Shown in pieces: positions 11,050-21,930 of a stretch of DNA of 64,000 nt. Position 1 is the first letter of the stretch. Every line of letters begins with the position of its first letter. The notes under the pieces were generated by a model. It did not search any database, was not told the DNA's origin, and saw nothing but the letters and a program-made list of their open reading frames with translations. Made by a program: the position numbers and the translations under genes. The stretch comes from Phytoseiulus persimilis (lineage: Eukaryota > Arthropoda > Arachnida > Mesostigmata > Phytoseiidae), in assembly GCA_037576195.1 (NCBI GenBank), contig CM075101.1:52204001-52268000 (forward strand). Direction: 5' to 3'.

Positions 11050-13508
11050 AAGTTCTCACCCTGTTCAAATACAGGGTGATAGCTGTAAGCCGATCTGTGA
11101 TCATGGTAACCCTTCTTTTGTCCACAACTGAGCCGCTGTATGATGTTCTTCGGATCTGTTTTTCGTTCGCTTGATAGCTCCTCGGACAACGCATCTTTTT
11201 CCATTTCGATTTTTGAATTCGTTGATTTGAAAGAATGTCGAATTTTCACTTTTTTTCGAGCCCCATTTTCAACACGCTCGCAAATCGTCAATTCTCAGCG
11301 GATCGACGCTTCCAAAAGACGAGTTCGATTGGTCTGCCGGCCCTCTCCAATTTTCCCAATTAGCGCAGGGTTCCAGCGCGAACTCGAAGAGCTGGAAGAA
11401 AATCGCGACCCTCAAGAGGATTCGCAAGGGAACGACCATGTGTGCTACACAAATATCGAGCCCGTAGTTCTTTGTGAAATGCTGAAGCTCAACCGGACTT
11501 CTTTCAACAATAGCTTCCCTTCCCTGCGTTGAATAACCTCAAAGAAATTCCTGAAGCTTTTCTCGTTCAACTTTGAACTCTTCCTCGTCGATGTCGAGAT
11601 TGTCAGATTATGAGACGTCTGTAGAATAAACTTCGTGAGCTCCTCTGCAGATTCATTCAACGCTTCAATGACACCAACGGAAGATTCGACCACGCTGGGT
11701 TCTCCTCTGACTTCCTCGGATGAATCCCCGGGGAACCCTGAGCCACGGCCATCTGGGGCTCTCAATATTTGATCTCAGGGTCCGCCTTCTCTGGTGAGTA
11801 GTAGGTGAGCGATTTCGAAACATATATTACGGGAAGGCAGGTTTCCCTTCTTTGAGCTTGCACGGATCTTGGAAATGGAGTCGAGCTCCTTCAAATCGCA
11901 ATTTTTCGATATTTCGAATGCAAAGTTAAGGTACCAGTCTATCGGTGACGTTGTAGTAAAACACCAACTCTGTGAGCTTGGCGTGGCCGAGTCCACAACA
12001 GTCAAGACAAGTGGTAGTGATGGTTTCGATGAATATTCATCATCCTGGGGGCTGGGACTTGGTCGCTGAGGTCACGGCGGAGTCTGTTAGTTTTCATGTC
12101 TCTTCCCAGAGGATTCAGCTTTCTCGCTCGGATAGGCCATGAGGGAATGATCGGAACTCGAACATCGAGCGATCGAAATTGGCTATGCGAGCGAGTTTCC
12201 CCTGCATTTATGCGAGAAAAAATATGGCAACACCATCCCCCTCTGTTTTCCCCACGAAACTCCTCGGATCATGTACTCATGCAATATTACATCCCCGAGA
12301 GCATACGTGACGACTCACAATGACCCTGTTGGTGCAGAGAAACATGACGAAGATCCGACCTAGAGCCGTCAGAACTACAACTATGGCAAGAGCATCGAAG
12401 GAAGTCAAATCTGGTTGACAACCCGAGCAGGCGGTCAACAGATCTGATGGATTTTATATTCCCGGGGAGGAGACTGCTACAGGATAATGTGATAATTAAC
12501 CTGAACGGAGATGATTGCCATCCCAACCTGATGAAAGATTTATGCGAGTCGCGACGACATGTCGCTTGGATGTCCCGCCAGTGAGGGACAACACACCAAG
12601 TCAGTCAATGTCTCGCAGTGACAGGAGCTTGTCCTCCAGCTTGTCAGCTGGAGGACTGCCACACATGACCAAATGACAGAAACTTTTTGGGAATCATTCT
12701 CCGTCCGATGAGCTCTCTTTACAATACGCCTGCGATCGTGGCCGATGAGATGAGCGTCTGATCGTATCCATACGACCTATAGTTACGGTCGAGAATCGGT
12801 AGGATAGAGTGTCCCGCATGTTGCCACAATCTTCCTCGAATGCTACCCGTTTCGTGTCAGTCGATTTGAGCGCGTATCCATTTGAGCGCATGATCGATTC
12901 GAACGCAACGAATTCACTGGCGCTGCTATGAGTGTGAAGTATGAGAGAGAGGAAGAGAGAAATTCCTCACCTATTCGCCGATTGCAGACTGCTCGAATAA
13001 CAAATAAAGTACGTTTGCTCGACGGAATATGAAGAGGAGAGAGTGTACGACGGTATGAGATACCTCGGTGACGACATTCCCTCGATGAACCAGAAGAATG
13101 GACGTAGCTCAGCTGGAGAAAACGGAATGTTCCTTATGAGGTTCGGTTTCTCTTCTTCATATTCCCCCGAGAAATCGTAGTTTCTTTGTTCGTCGAGTAG
13201 TATGCAATCGGCGGAATGGTGAGGAATTTTCCTCTTTCCATGTCCCATACTCCACACTCACAGCAGTGCGAGTGACTTCGTTGCGCTCAAACCGATCGTG
13301 CGCTCGAATCGATCCGAGTCATCAAATCGAGTAGCACCTACCCGTTTGCGTACAATCTTCCCACTGGAAGCTCACTTGGAGCAATCGCGTTCGACTAACG
13401 TTTCGAGATGGATCGCTTCATTTTGAAACCATCGAGAGAACTCCGGAATTTCCGACGTTGCCATTCAACGAACTGGATTTTCTGCCGGCTCATCCCCGCA
13501 TATGTTGC
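11050..13508. other. Unassigned region, scattered open frames
   Basis: No recognisable gene. Minus-strand frames at 11445-11765 and 11775-12005 have somewhat protein-like composition (for example SVGVIEALNESAEELTKFIL) but no family signature and no proven splice junctions. The plus strand at about 13018-13190 has a short protein-like frame (EEERVYDGMRYLGDDIPSMN). A perfect 10-base inverted repeat lies at 12631-12656. Confidence 0.3.
12631..12656. repeat. Perfect 10-bp inverted repeat (hairpin)
   Basis: The arms gtcctccagc (12631-12640) and gctggaggac (12647-12656) are exact reverse complements around a 6-base loop, ttgtca. The stem would have seven G-C pairs. No flanking gene of known function explains it; it could be a structured RNA element or chance. 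Confidence 0.6.
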
Positions 13509-14764
13509 CTAAAGAGAAGCTTTATGATCAACGCGAATTATTCTCTGGACATCAGGCGAAAGCTGGACGAGGATCAAGAGGAACGTAAGTGTCGTTCCAC
13601 ACATTGTCGCGAAGAAAGATCTGTGGAAGATTCGAAATACTTTCATGGTTCTGCTAGTTTTTCATTGTCTCTGGACGTAACCAAACAACTTGAACTGCCC
13701 CTGCATTCTGCATGCCCTGCTGAACATCCCGAATCACCGTCACATTTTGGGAAAATCGGAAACTCACCGATTGACAGTAAAAACACCGAACGCATCCAGA
13801 CCTTGGGGTAGTAGGGCGGTTTGCAACGATGTGGTCCACGGCATGGACCCAGAGACCTGGAATGACCGTCGTGACAACATCACATCAATTGGCTGATTCT
13901 CGTGTTCGCCGTGACTTTCAGCTTTCTCTTCTTTCAGCAACTCACCTTTGTCATGCAGGGCGCTTCTCGCAAAAAATCCCTCCTGATATCGCGAGACAAT
14001 CGACTCGAAAGTTCTGAGATCGCCGCGCAGAACAGAAGATCATGAAAAATCACTCCGGTCTCGTGGAATAGTAGCAGCTGCGGCAGAGGGGACTTTTGTA
14101 TCGAGTAAAACGTCAGTGAGGAAATCGCGTCGAAAACTGACTTGGCGAAGAGTAGCAGAAGATAAAGTCCGATTTCATCGTTGAGCGTCTCTACTCTACG
14201 CAATTTAGCTTCGATGCTGAGCTTCCGCAGTTCGGCGTAGTCGGTGTAAATGCGCACACAGACGAAGACCCACAAGCCGTTCCAAACCAGAATCGAAAAC
14301 GCATGATAGGCAATGGCTTCCGTCAGATCCAAAGCGGTGGAAAAAACGGTAGTTTGCCACAGAACGTTAATCAGAAGAACGGACGTCGCTGGAACGAAGA
14401 GCAGGGCGCTGCGACAAAGCATTCTCGCTTCTAGGATCCGGAAGTGAGCGCAGAACTCGACGCACTGGTCGGGTTGCTTCATGTATGAGTAGAAAACGAA
14501 GAAGCAGATGAAAAACGTGTTGAAAATATCGTGAGCCAATGTGATGAAATGGATGTTGTTCATATCGCACAGCCGATATTCAAGTCTTATTTTCATTGCG
14601 CTCGAGAATATGTACAGACTGAAGCCTGCCGCATACACGAGGGAGGAAAGCCACATCCCAACGTCTCGGAATCTTCGAGTGATCCATGGGGGTCGCCCGA
14701 GCACCACAAGCTTCACGCAGACCAGAAAAACAGCCTCTTTCTCTAGATTCGGGTAGTTCATCAT
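13509..14764 (-). CDS. Gustatory receptor-like seven-transmembrane chemoreceptor
   Basis: Arthropod gustatory receptors are ligand-gated cation channels with seven membrane helices and inverted topology. Three minus-strand exons join in phase: 14764-13946, 13856-13768 and 13620-13509 (stop TAG), giving 339 aa. Hydrophobic helices are seen in order: SLVYAAGFSLYIF, FNTFFICFFVFYSYM, ALLFVPATSVLLINVLW, FSILVWNGLWVFVCVRIY, GLYLLLLFAKSVFDAISSL, FHDLLFCAAISEL and, in the last exon, TLTFLLILVQ. The small exon ends in GVFTVNR, and the last exon begins SFFATMCGTTLTFLLILVQ; together they give the C-terminal family pattern of an aromatic/Asn-Arg motif followed by the seventh helix with T(Y/F)xxILxQ. Short 3' exons in phase are typical of the family. 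Tastant specificity cannot be inferred. The start at 14764 begins Met-Met; a longer N-terminus is not excluded. Confidence 0.82.
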
Positions 14765-16539
14765 ATGGGAAAGAGGGTCATGCCGGAGAACAGTCCGAGA
14801 TACCCGATCGGTTAGAGGAGTCGATTCCGAGCAGTCAACTGGTGGCAGGTGGAGGCATCTTGAAAGTGTCAGCGAACCGAAAAACTAAATGCAGTCCATG
14901 AAGATGGTATTCGATATGCCGCTTGAAATAGCAGCTCACAAACTTCGAAATCACTCGCAGTTGGGCTCAAGCTCGGAAACCCTGGGCGCTGTCCACGAAC
15001 GACGCGTCGCTTCTCGCTCGGAATGACAGGCCGGAAATCTCTTTTTGTATTCGTGTTAGACAGCCGGTCTCCAATGACGATAATTTTGCCGTATCGCTGC
15101 CTTTCTGCGCCGCGACCCGAATTCTGCTCGATCGATTCGCCAACGAGTCTATCGGACTCGTGAAGTCTACTTTTGTCAGGACTGTTGTTCACACAGGCCG
15201 TTGTTATTGGTAGGTCTCTTCACATCGTGATCGCTCAAAGACGTAGGAAGAGCTGCAGTCGTGCTCCTCGTGTTGCGTGACCGTCGAAAACCGGAACACT
15301 CTCGTTCGGCTCGTTAGAGTGGAACATTCCGAAGCTCATCCAACGCTTCCATGATACATGCTCTCCCGATTAACGAGCTGCAGATGAGAGAGGTTCCAGA
15401 GGCGTCACAGAATTATCGGATGTTGGTATCACTGAAAACCGTTGCTGTCGGTAATGTTTTCTCGACGTGGACGCGAACTGCGATGTTAAGAAGCGCCGAC
15501 TATGTCCGCTGGTGTCGGCTTGAGGCTTCGAAGAATGTTTCAGGGCGTGGCGGAGAACCCTTCTCTGATCAGAGCCCGGACCTTTATTAACCAGAGAAGC
15601 AAGAACTATGCAAGCAGATACTCGCGGAAAACGTGGGGGGAGGGACGTGGGTATGGAGTACTCTTCGAAGGATCGATGCCGTGATGGGCCCCCACAACTC
15701 GACATCATGCGTCGAATGCCAATGGTGCTACGAACGGGCGACCGCAGGGTCGTTCATGTGCCTCGAGTCCTGTCGGAGATCTCTCAAAATTATCTTAATT
15801 CCTCATGTATCCTGGATATCCCATATTGGGGCACTATTTCATTTCCGATCCCTCTGCCTTATCCATTCTTCGAAAGTATGCACCTCAGATCAACATCTAC
15901 GATTCGAACTATGCTCGGCGACGATCATGGTCACCTTCCTCTTGACTGGTCCTCGCTGACAAATCCCGCCTTGCTGACAAATTCACTGGCGGCTGCGATA
16001 TGGACGCCCTCCTTTTGACCATATCACAGCCGCTAGTTAATTTGTTCTCGATCTGCTTTCTACGTTGGATTGCTCTCTCTTACCGATTTTGATCATGTAA
16101 GTCAAGAAATGGACATGTCCAGTGACGACTTGCGTTGCGAAATAATTCAGTTCCCCGTATTCACAAACAACCCACCTCTTGAGAACTGTTTGAGCTGTGA
16201 GCATCTGTTTTTTCACCCTGTTGACGAACCACCACATAATTCTGTCCTCCTTCCTGATCGAGCAACGTTCAGTTCATTTTGTTTCTGCCTCGGACCACAG
16301 ATCGAGCCAACGAAGTTGTCAAACCTCGCTGTCCTATCTTTCGAGATGTCCATCACGGATGAGTTTAACTTCGAGGAGTCAATAGAAGATTCGCAGCTCC
16401 AGGAGCGGAGCAAATAGCCCTCCAAGAATACGTAACCAGTAGCTCATAAAATATTATATTTGCTCACATTCGGGTCAGCTTGCGCAAGTTGTCTCCATTT
16501 CTCTGAAGATCTCCATTTCAGATGATCATAATTTATGTT
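14765..16539. other. Unassigned region
   Basis: Minus-strand frame 14869-15192 (contains RYGKIIVIGDRLSNTNT) and plus-strand frame 16070-16417 (contains SLTDFDHVSQEMDMSSDDL) are the longest with protein-like composition. Neither shows a recognised domain or supported splice sites. The upstream part next to 14764 presumably contains the receptor promoter. Confidence 0.3.
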
Positions 16540-16990
16540 CGAGTACATACAAAGATACATTCACTGCACATCAAACGCATTCACCTTCTGAGACCCCAAA
16601 AAAAGAGGGGAGGGGCATCAAATTCGCCCCGGGAATCATGGAGGCTCGCTACGCTACAGAGGCCACGATTCCTCTGAGCAAAGAAAGAAAAACCCGACCT
16701 CGGAGTTATGAATCCTGGATGATCATATCTGGTTCGAAGTCGCCATTCATAATCATGGTCAGCCTATGATTTTTCGATGATCATATCTCGATTATGATTA
16801 TAATCCTAATTATGATCGAATTGTGATTCTCCGTTATTCATAAGTTGATTTAAATCAAGATAATGATCAAAATCAACCTCTGATCATAATTAATTCAGGG
16901 CTGTGCATCCCATGCACAGTATATTTCAATGCATATTCGCATATCCCAAGGATTTCAGCATGGATGAACATATTTCCAGCATTCCAGCCT
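16540..16990. repeat. AT-rich island with clustered short palindromes
   Basis: Base composition shifts sharply to A+T between about 16740 and 16960 with many overlapping palindromic words around tgatcata, tatgatca and aattatgatc, plus near-repeats of atatcc and gcatatt downstream. Transposon termini were looked for but no clean inverted repeat with target duplication was found. It could be a decayed MITE cluster, a matrix-attachment-like tract or simple mutational drift. Confidence 0.5.
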
Positions 16991-19574
16991 ATAAAAGAAT
17001 ATCCAGCGGTTGTCTAGGTCCATCCAGATATCCGGGAAATTCTGGGCGTGTCGAGATTCTGTTCTCAAAATCACTGGCTCAATCCAATCACATTCGCCTC
17101 TGTTCACCAAACTATTGCCGAAAGTTGATCCCCTTCGAGTCAGCCGAAGAATTCGATTTCTCATGCAAGCGCAAGAGCGACCACCGCAACCTTGAGAGCA
17201 TGGTTCTGCGGCAGCAACGCTGACCTTGTGAAACAACAGGTGCCAGCGTGCACAAAGTCAGAATAAGATGGACTCCAGGATACGAGAGCGCAAGCGGAAA
17301 TCAAGATTCCACGCCGCCGATTCTCAAACTTGGTAGAATCTCAAGGAAACTAGAGGGTTTGAGTCCTCCAAGACAGGAGGATCGCCCATTGAGCGCCGAG
17401 ATTACGACCTCAGAGATTTCCCAAGAGAATGAGTTGTGAAGATCGCGATGGATCCCAGATAGTCGTCGTTCCTCGTGAGCCGCAGAGACCGTTACGACAA
17501 GGACGTCTCTCTTGTGGGAGAGATTGGATCAAAATTTCCCTCTCCTTCTCCCTCAGACATGATCGATGGAATGACAAAAGATAAAATTTTCTAGGCAGTC
17601 CTTGTTAGCATCTTCGGGATGGATCTATTGTCATGAGACGCGCATGTAGTTTTCTGTGGACTGTTTCCGAAATCTTCCAACGAAGCACGTGTCTTCACAT
17701 ACTGCCAGGAAGCGAAGACCAGAATACACGGGGAGGCTCTGAAGCGCTGTGGAAACAGGGAGAAGTCGGCAACCGAGGAGCCCCGAAGAATCCGACTCAT
17801 GTCAAGCTTCCATGACCGCGGATATTCCCCTCCATGAGGTCTCATACTCGGTGCTCGGAGACTCTCTCGAGCACCATTCGAGCTCCGAAGGAAGCAATGG
17901 AGATATCGACTCTAAAACGATGCCACGTGTACCGCTCCTGTGGTGTACCGCTGAGTAATTGAGAAGCGGAATCGGCGCTCCGAAACTTTGAAGAGCATGG
18001 TCTGCATTTGAAGGAGTCCACAAAACTCCTCGCTTGAAGGGAGCGCTTGATATAGTGGACCCTGTCGAAGACGAGACTCTTTCCGAGAAGAAGCAGCCGG
18101 CCGATCGCCTCCGATGATCGTGGAGGATATTGTGCTTTCGGATTTTTTTCAAATCGCAACAAGTGAGGTGAACCTATTTTCTCCGAGCTACAAGACTGTT
18201 CGGGATGACAATCGGCTGCTATTCATTTCCGACAGTTTGAAAAAGTACGTCATGCAATAATCACCTCGTTCAAGGATGCAGTCGACTTAAGAGAGATAAA
18301 TCCTATGCATACTCCTGTGCATATTCGTGTTCAATCTACGTGCACACCGCATGCATGTTGTCGATTGTTCCGTGAATATTTAGCGCAGATCATGTGATCG
18401 AAGTCGGTAACGACTGTATATGAAGGTGAGTCGAACCCTGTTGGGGCTCCTAGGTGACGCTGAACACGATGTACGAGTGTCGAGACTCGATTCCTCATAC
18501 TATTGCAAAATTTCGATGCGGAAAATGCGGAAATCATGGTGAAAATCAATGACTCTCTGAGGCTTGACACAAAAGCGGGGCTTTGAGGGTCGGCGAGAAA
18601 TGGTGTTGCTAGTTCGCCCCTATCAATACATCAGAAACTCCCACAGTCAGCCGGGAGCGATCCAGCAAGCGATGTGAGCACATCGAGGAGCCAACGGGGT
18701 CCGCGACCGACGATGCGAGCTGTGGCCGAGGTCAAGCTTCGCGATTGATAGTTGCAACAAGAGCTCAAAGAAACGTCACGCCGAGTTCGGGTGACCAGAT
18801 GGGGAACGCTGTCGGTCGACCTTGGATGCCGCGGGAGAGGGTATCAACTGCGTCCAGGTGTTGGAGACAGGGCAATAGAATGGATGAATGCCAATGAGTC
18901 GAGACGCTGGAAGGTTTTCGCGACGGACTGCAGGACAGAGCAGTAGCGGACGATCCTCAGGCGAGATCTCTGAGAACCGTCGGTTGCGTCCAAGGAAGTC
19001 GCAACCTCCGTGAAACCACCGAGAACGGGCCGCAGTCGCTTCGTGTGCCAGCTGCTCCTACTTGCTTCGTGGAATCGATTGTTCCATAACTCGCGCACTT
19101 GTGTTCGTCTCATAAGCGGAAGTGCCTGACTCAATGGACCTGTCGACCTGTGAGGGTTCACTAACCGCAGGATCAGCTCTCTCGAATGAGGAGCACTGGA
19201 GACTAGTTGGAGACTGTAAAATCAACGAAGTCATTCGGGTGCTCATCCGTGGACAAAATAGTGTCAGAAGTTTTCACTTGTACATCATCCAATCAGGGCA
19301 TTGGGCTCCGGAGATACTCACCTCTCCACCAGTGAGCTACCAGTCTGAACTAGCGCATGTAAATGATTTTTTCTGATAGGTATCTTTGTTTCTGTGTGAC
19401 GGACATCGGAGATCTTGCTCAACGCTGACGTTGCGGACCATTTGTTTCTAGTGGAGAGGAGTGAGGATGTCATATTTGACAATAAATCGCAATGCTCCGA
19501 TCTGAATTGTTGACTTTTATTATTCCGAGACGGTAGCTGATAAATATCACGACTCAATGTCGGGTTGGATGCCT
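16991..19574. other. Gene-poor region
   Basis: Only short overlapping frames on both strands. A minus-strand frame at 17591-17845 (LDMSRILRGSSVADFSLFPQ) has plausible composition but no family match. The left end lies close to the AT-rich island; the right end holds the 3' side of the proline-rich gene, with AATAAA on the minus strand at 19521-19516. Confidence 0.3.
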
Positions 19575-20409
19575 CTATCCTCTAACACGAGGCGGTTTCG
19601 GAGGCCTTGGTGGTCTCGGCGGTTTGGGTGGTCTGGCTGATCTCGGAGGTCTTGGCGGTCGCGGCGGCTTCGGAGGCTTAGGTGGTCTCGGAGGCTTCGG
19701 CGGTCTTGGTGGTTTTGGAGGCGATGCTTTCGGAGGTGGACCTCTCTGGGGCGGGGTTTTAGGAGGAGACCCTCGCGAAGGTGCAGTTTTGGGTGGTGAT
19801 CCTCTCGAGGGTGCCGCATTGGAAGGTGAGCCCCCCGGGGGCGATTTTTTTGGCGGCGATGCTCTTGGAGGTGGTGGTTTTGGAGGTGGTATTTCCGGGG
19901 GCGGAGGGGCTTTTGGAGGCTTCGGTCCTAGCGCTGGCAGTCGGGGTCCTCGGCCGCGACCCGGAAGATGAGGAGGTCGAGGCTGTTTTGGATCTGAATC
20001 GGAATGAGGATTGAACTCAGGCTTGGAGTCTGATATTGATTCGGGTCTCGATCCTGCCTTCGAGCCGCGATCCGGGTCTGGCCTCGGTCTGGGACGCGGT
20101 CGATCTGAAAGATCAGATTGGAATCCATGATTGCTCGATATATATTATATAGCTCGACGTTTCGAGGCCCCGGACACCCCTGGCTTTCCTGTTGATCACG
20201 GGTCCCTTCCCTGCTCCAGTGGTCTCCAAATCCTTAGGCTTTGGCACACGTTCTACCATTACAAGGCTCCGAAGCTCAGACGGCGCCACACGGGAGGAAA
20301 TAATCGCATTGTTGTCCCGGGAACCGGGGCTGAATGTTCCCGCGCTGCCTGAAGAGTCTAGACAGCCAGAGGCATGGCTACTGCTCCACCATAAAAGTCG
20401 CTCGCTCAT
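19575..20409 (-). CDS. Proline-rich low-complexity protein (two-exon model)
   Basis: The last exon (20104-19575, acceptor CTTTCAG, stop TAG) is an uninterrupted 176-codon frame dominated by proline with Arg/Lys: an RPRPRPRPD start, PKAPPPPEIPPPKPPPPRAS in the middle, repeated SPPK(T/N)APSRG units, and a C-terminal array of PPRPPKPP units. An upstream exon from ATG 20409 (MSERLLWW start, PKPKDLETTGAGKGPVINRK near its end) joins in phase at 20165-20170 through a GTGTCC donor, which is weak, so the first exon is less certain than the second. AATAAA lies 54 bases past the stop on this strand. The opposite strand reads as a glycine-rich frame, an expected mirror of CCN codons. Proline-rich repeats of this kind occur in SH3-binding scaffolds, mucins and cuticle proteins; nothing here decides between them. 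Confidence 0.5.
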
Positions 20410-21264
20410 TTCTGGGAACCTCGTAGCGGAAAATCCAGAGGGGCGGGAGGACCTCAGAGATTGGGAGAAGAATCAGCCCAACAGTGAGACGGTGGCCTAT
20501 GTCAACATACCCGACCGCATCGTATCATCGAATAAACACCTGGATCAGCCGAACTCAAACCAGGTCAGGCTGCAGCTTGTGGCTGAAAAGGAGCCATTAC
20601 GTGTGCAGGTCGACGTCAGACGCGAGTAGGCCCTCAAGAGTTTTGCTTCTCCGGAGTATTCGGCATTCATCAGCTGATCACGATGCAGATTTCAGTTTTC
20701 CCCAAACTACCTATCATGACTCATCTATTATTCGAGATGGTAACGGGGTCGACCCGGCTATACTTTTTGGGGTCTCAGGAGCTAACTTTGAGGCTGATCC
20801 GTGACCGGATGAATCAGGGGCTTTTTGAGTGCGGACCAGGACGAAGAAAGCTTGAGGCGGACCGAGCCACAGTCCCGCTCGATACTGTTGGAGTCGGATA
20901 CCCACCAAAAACCTAGTGTCACCCCTTGCTTCACTTTTCGGGAGAACGTACGTCATGGATGACCGGAACTGCGTTAACATCACTCCGTCATGATAGGAGT
21001 GGGAGTCAAATCTCTCAGGTCCCTGGCCCATGAAAGCCCCCAGTCCAGCCCGGGCACGCCCAGCCGACCCATCTTCAGCGGCAAGAAATCGTCTCAGAAG
21101 GCATCGAGTATGTTTCATCATTAGATGAGTCCAGCTGGTAGTACTATTGGGCACTACTGATACTTCACTATGGAATCACCTCCATGTCTTCCTAAATTTG
21201 TTGTCAGATCGACCTCGGAATCACCTCCATGGACTCCAACGAGGTCGCCCTGGGGATCAATTGG
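20410..21264. other. Intergenic, no supported gene
   Basis: Short frames only. The minus-strand frame 20714-21154 and the plus-strand tail of a frame at 20192-20629 overlap each other and have no signature; the latter is mostly antisense to the proline-rich gene's first exon. Confidence 0.35.
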
Positions 21265-21930
21265 CTACGACAGCCAAGTGTGTCGCTTGGAGTGAATCAG
21301 GACCAAATCATGGCCCGTTCTTCGGATAGATCTCTGAAATCTCCTGGATGAATAGAAATTCGGGCAGACTTCGCGGAGCGGGCGAGAGAAAATATCGAGC
21401 AAAATCGTGATGATCAACCATATTCTGATGAGCATGGACAGATCGGTGGGAACCAAGACCTGAACAAAGATCATCAATCCCAGTAGCGCTCGTTCCAACC
21501 AGCCCCGGAATTCTGATTCGGGAAAGCTCCCTGACGATGGGAAAAATGATTGTCTTGATTGTGTTCCACTGAAAACATTCCGCATCAGGCGAGATGGATC
21601 GAGGGAAACGAACGCCTGCGTCGTGCTCAGCCACGAATGCGGATCAAGCAGTCCTGGAATCTCGGTTCTCCAGGAAGTTCCATGACGATGAGAAAAGGAC
21701 AATCATGGATCAGACCCGCTCAAGATCATACGGGTGCTCCAAGAGAATCGAGCGTTGATAGAGGCTCGAATCAGAGAATGCAACTCACCTCTTCCCGGAT
21801 CTCGATCTGACGAATCCTCATTGGGGTCCAGAAGCACTAAGATTTTTCCCTCGTTTTCTCTTCTGCTTTCTACGTTACGAATGATTACCACCAAAACCGC
21901 CACAGCAAGCATCAAGCTGGGGGATCCCAT
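21265..21930 (-). CDS. Small predicted membrane protein, family unknown
   Basis: Two exons join in phase 1: 21930-21789 (donor AGAG|GTGAGT) and 21653-21265 (acceptor ATTCCAG), giving about 176 aa. The N-terminus MGSPSLMLAVAVLVVIIRNV looks like a signal peptide or signal anchor, followed by an acidic stretch (LLDPNEDSSDRDPGR). The second exon starts LLDPHSWLSTTQAFVSLDPS and contains two hydrophobic stretches, ALLGLMIFVQVLVP and LIRIWLIITILLDIF, then a basic tail (NFYSSRRFQRSIRRTGHDL). A further splice at the in-frame FVQ|GTCTTG is possible and would change the C-terminus. No relative is recognised; the clean phase match and signal sequence argue that it is real. Confidence 0.45.

Noticed and set aside
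13018-13190. Neuropeptide precursor ending in FLMRFG
   Set aside because: The plus-strand frame contains MFLMRFG, but the glycine is followed by Phe-Ser rather than a basic cleavage site, there is no signal peptide, and only one copy is present.
19624-19971. Glycine-rich plus-strand protein
   Set aside because: It is the mirror of the proline-rich minus-strand frame, which has an acceptor, stop and polyadenylation signal in the right places.
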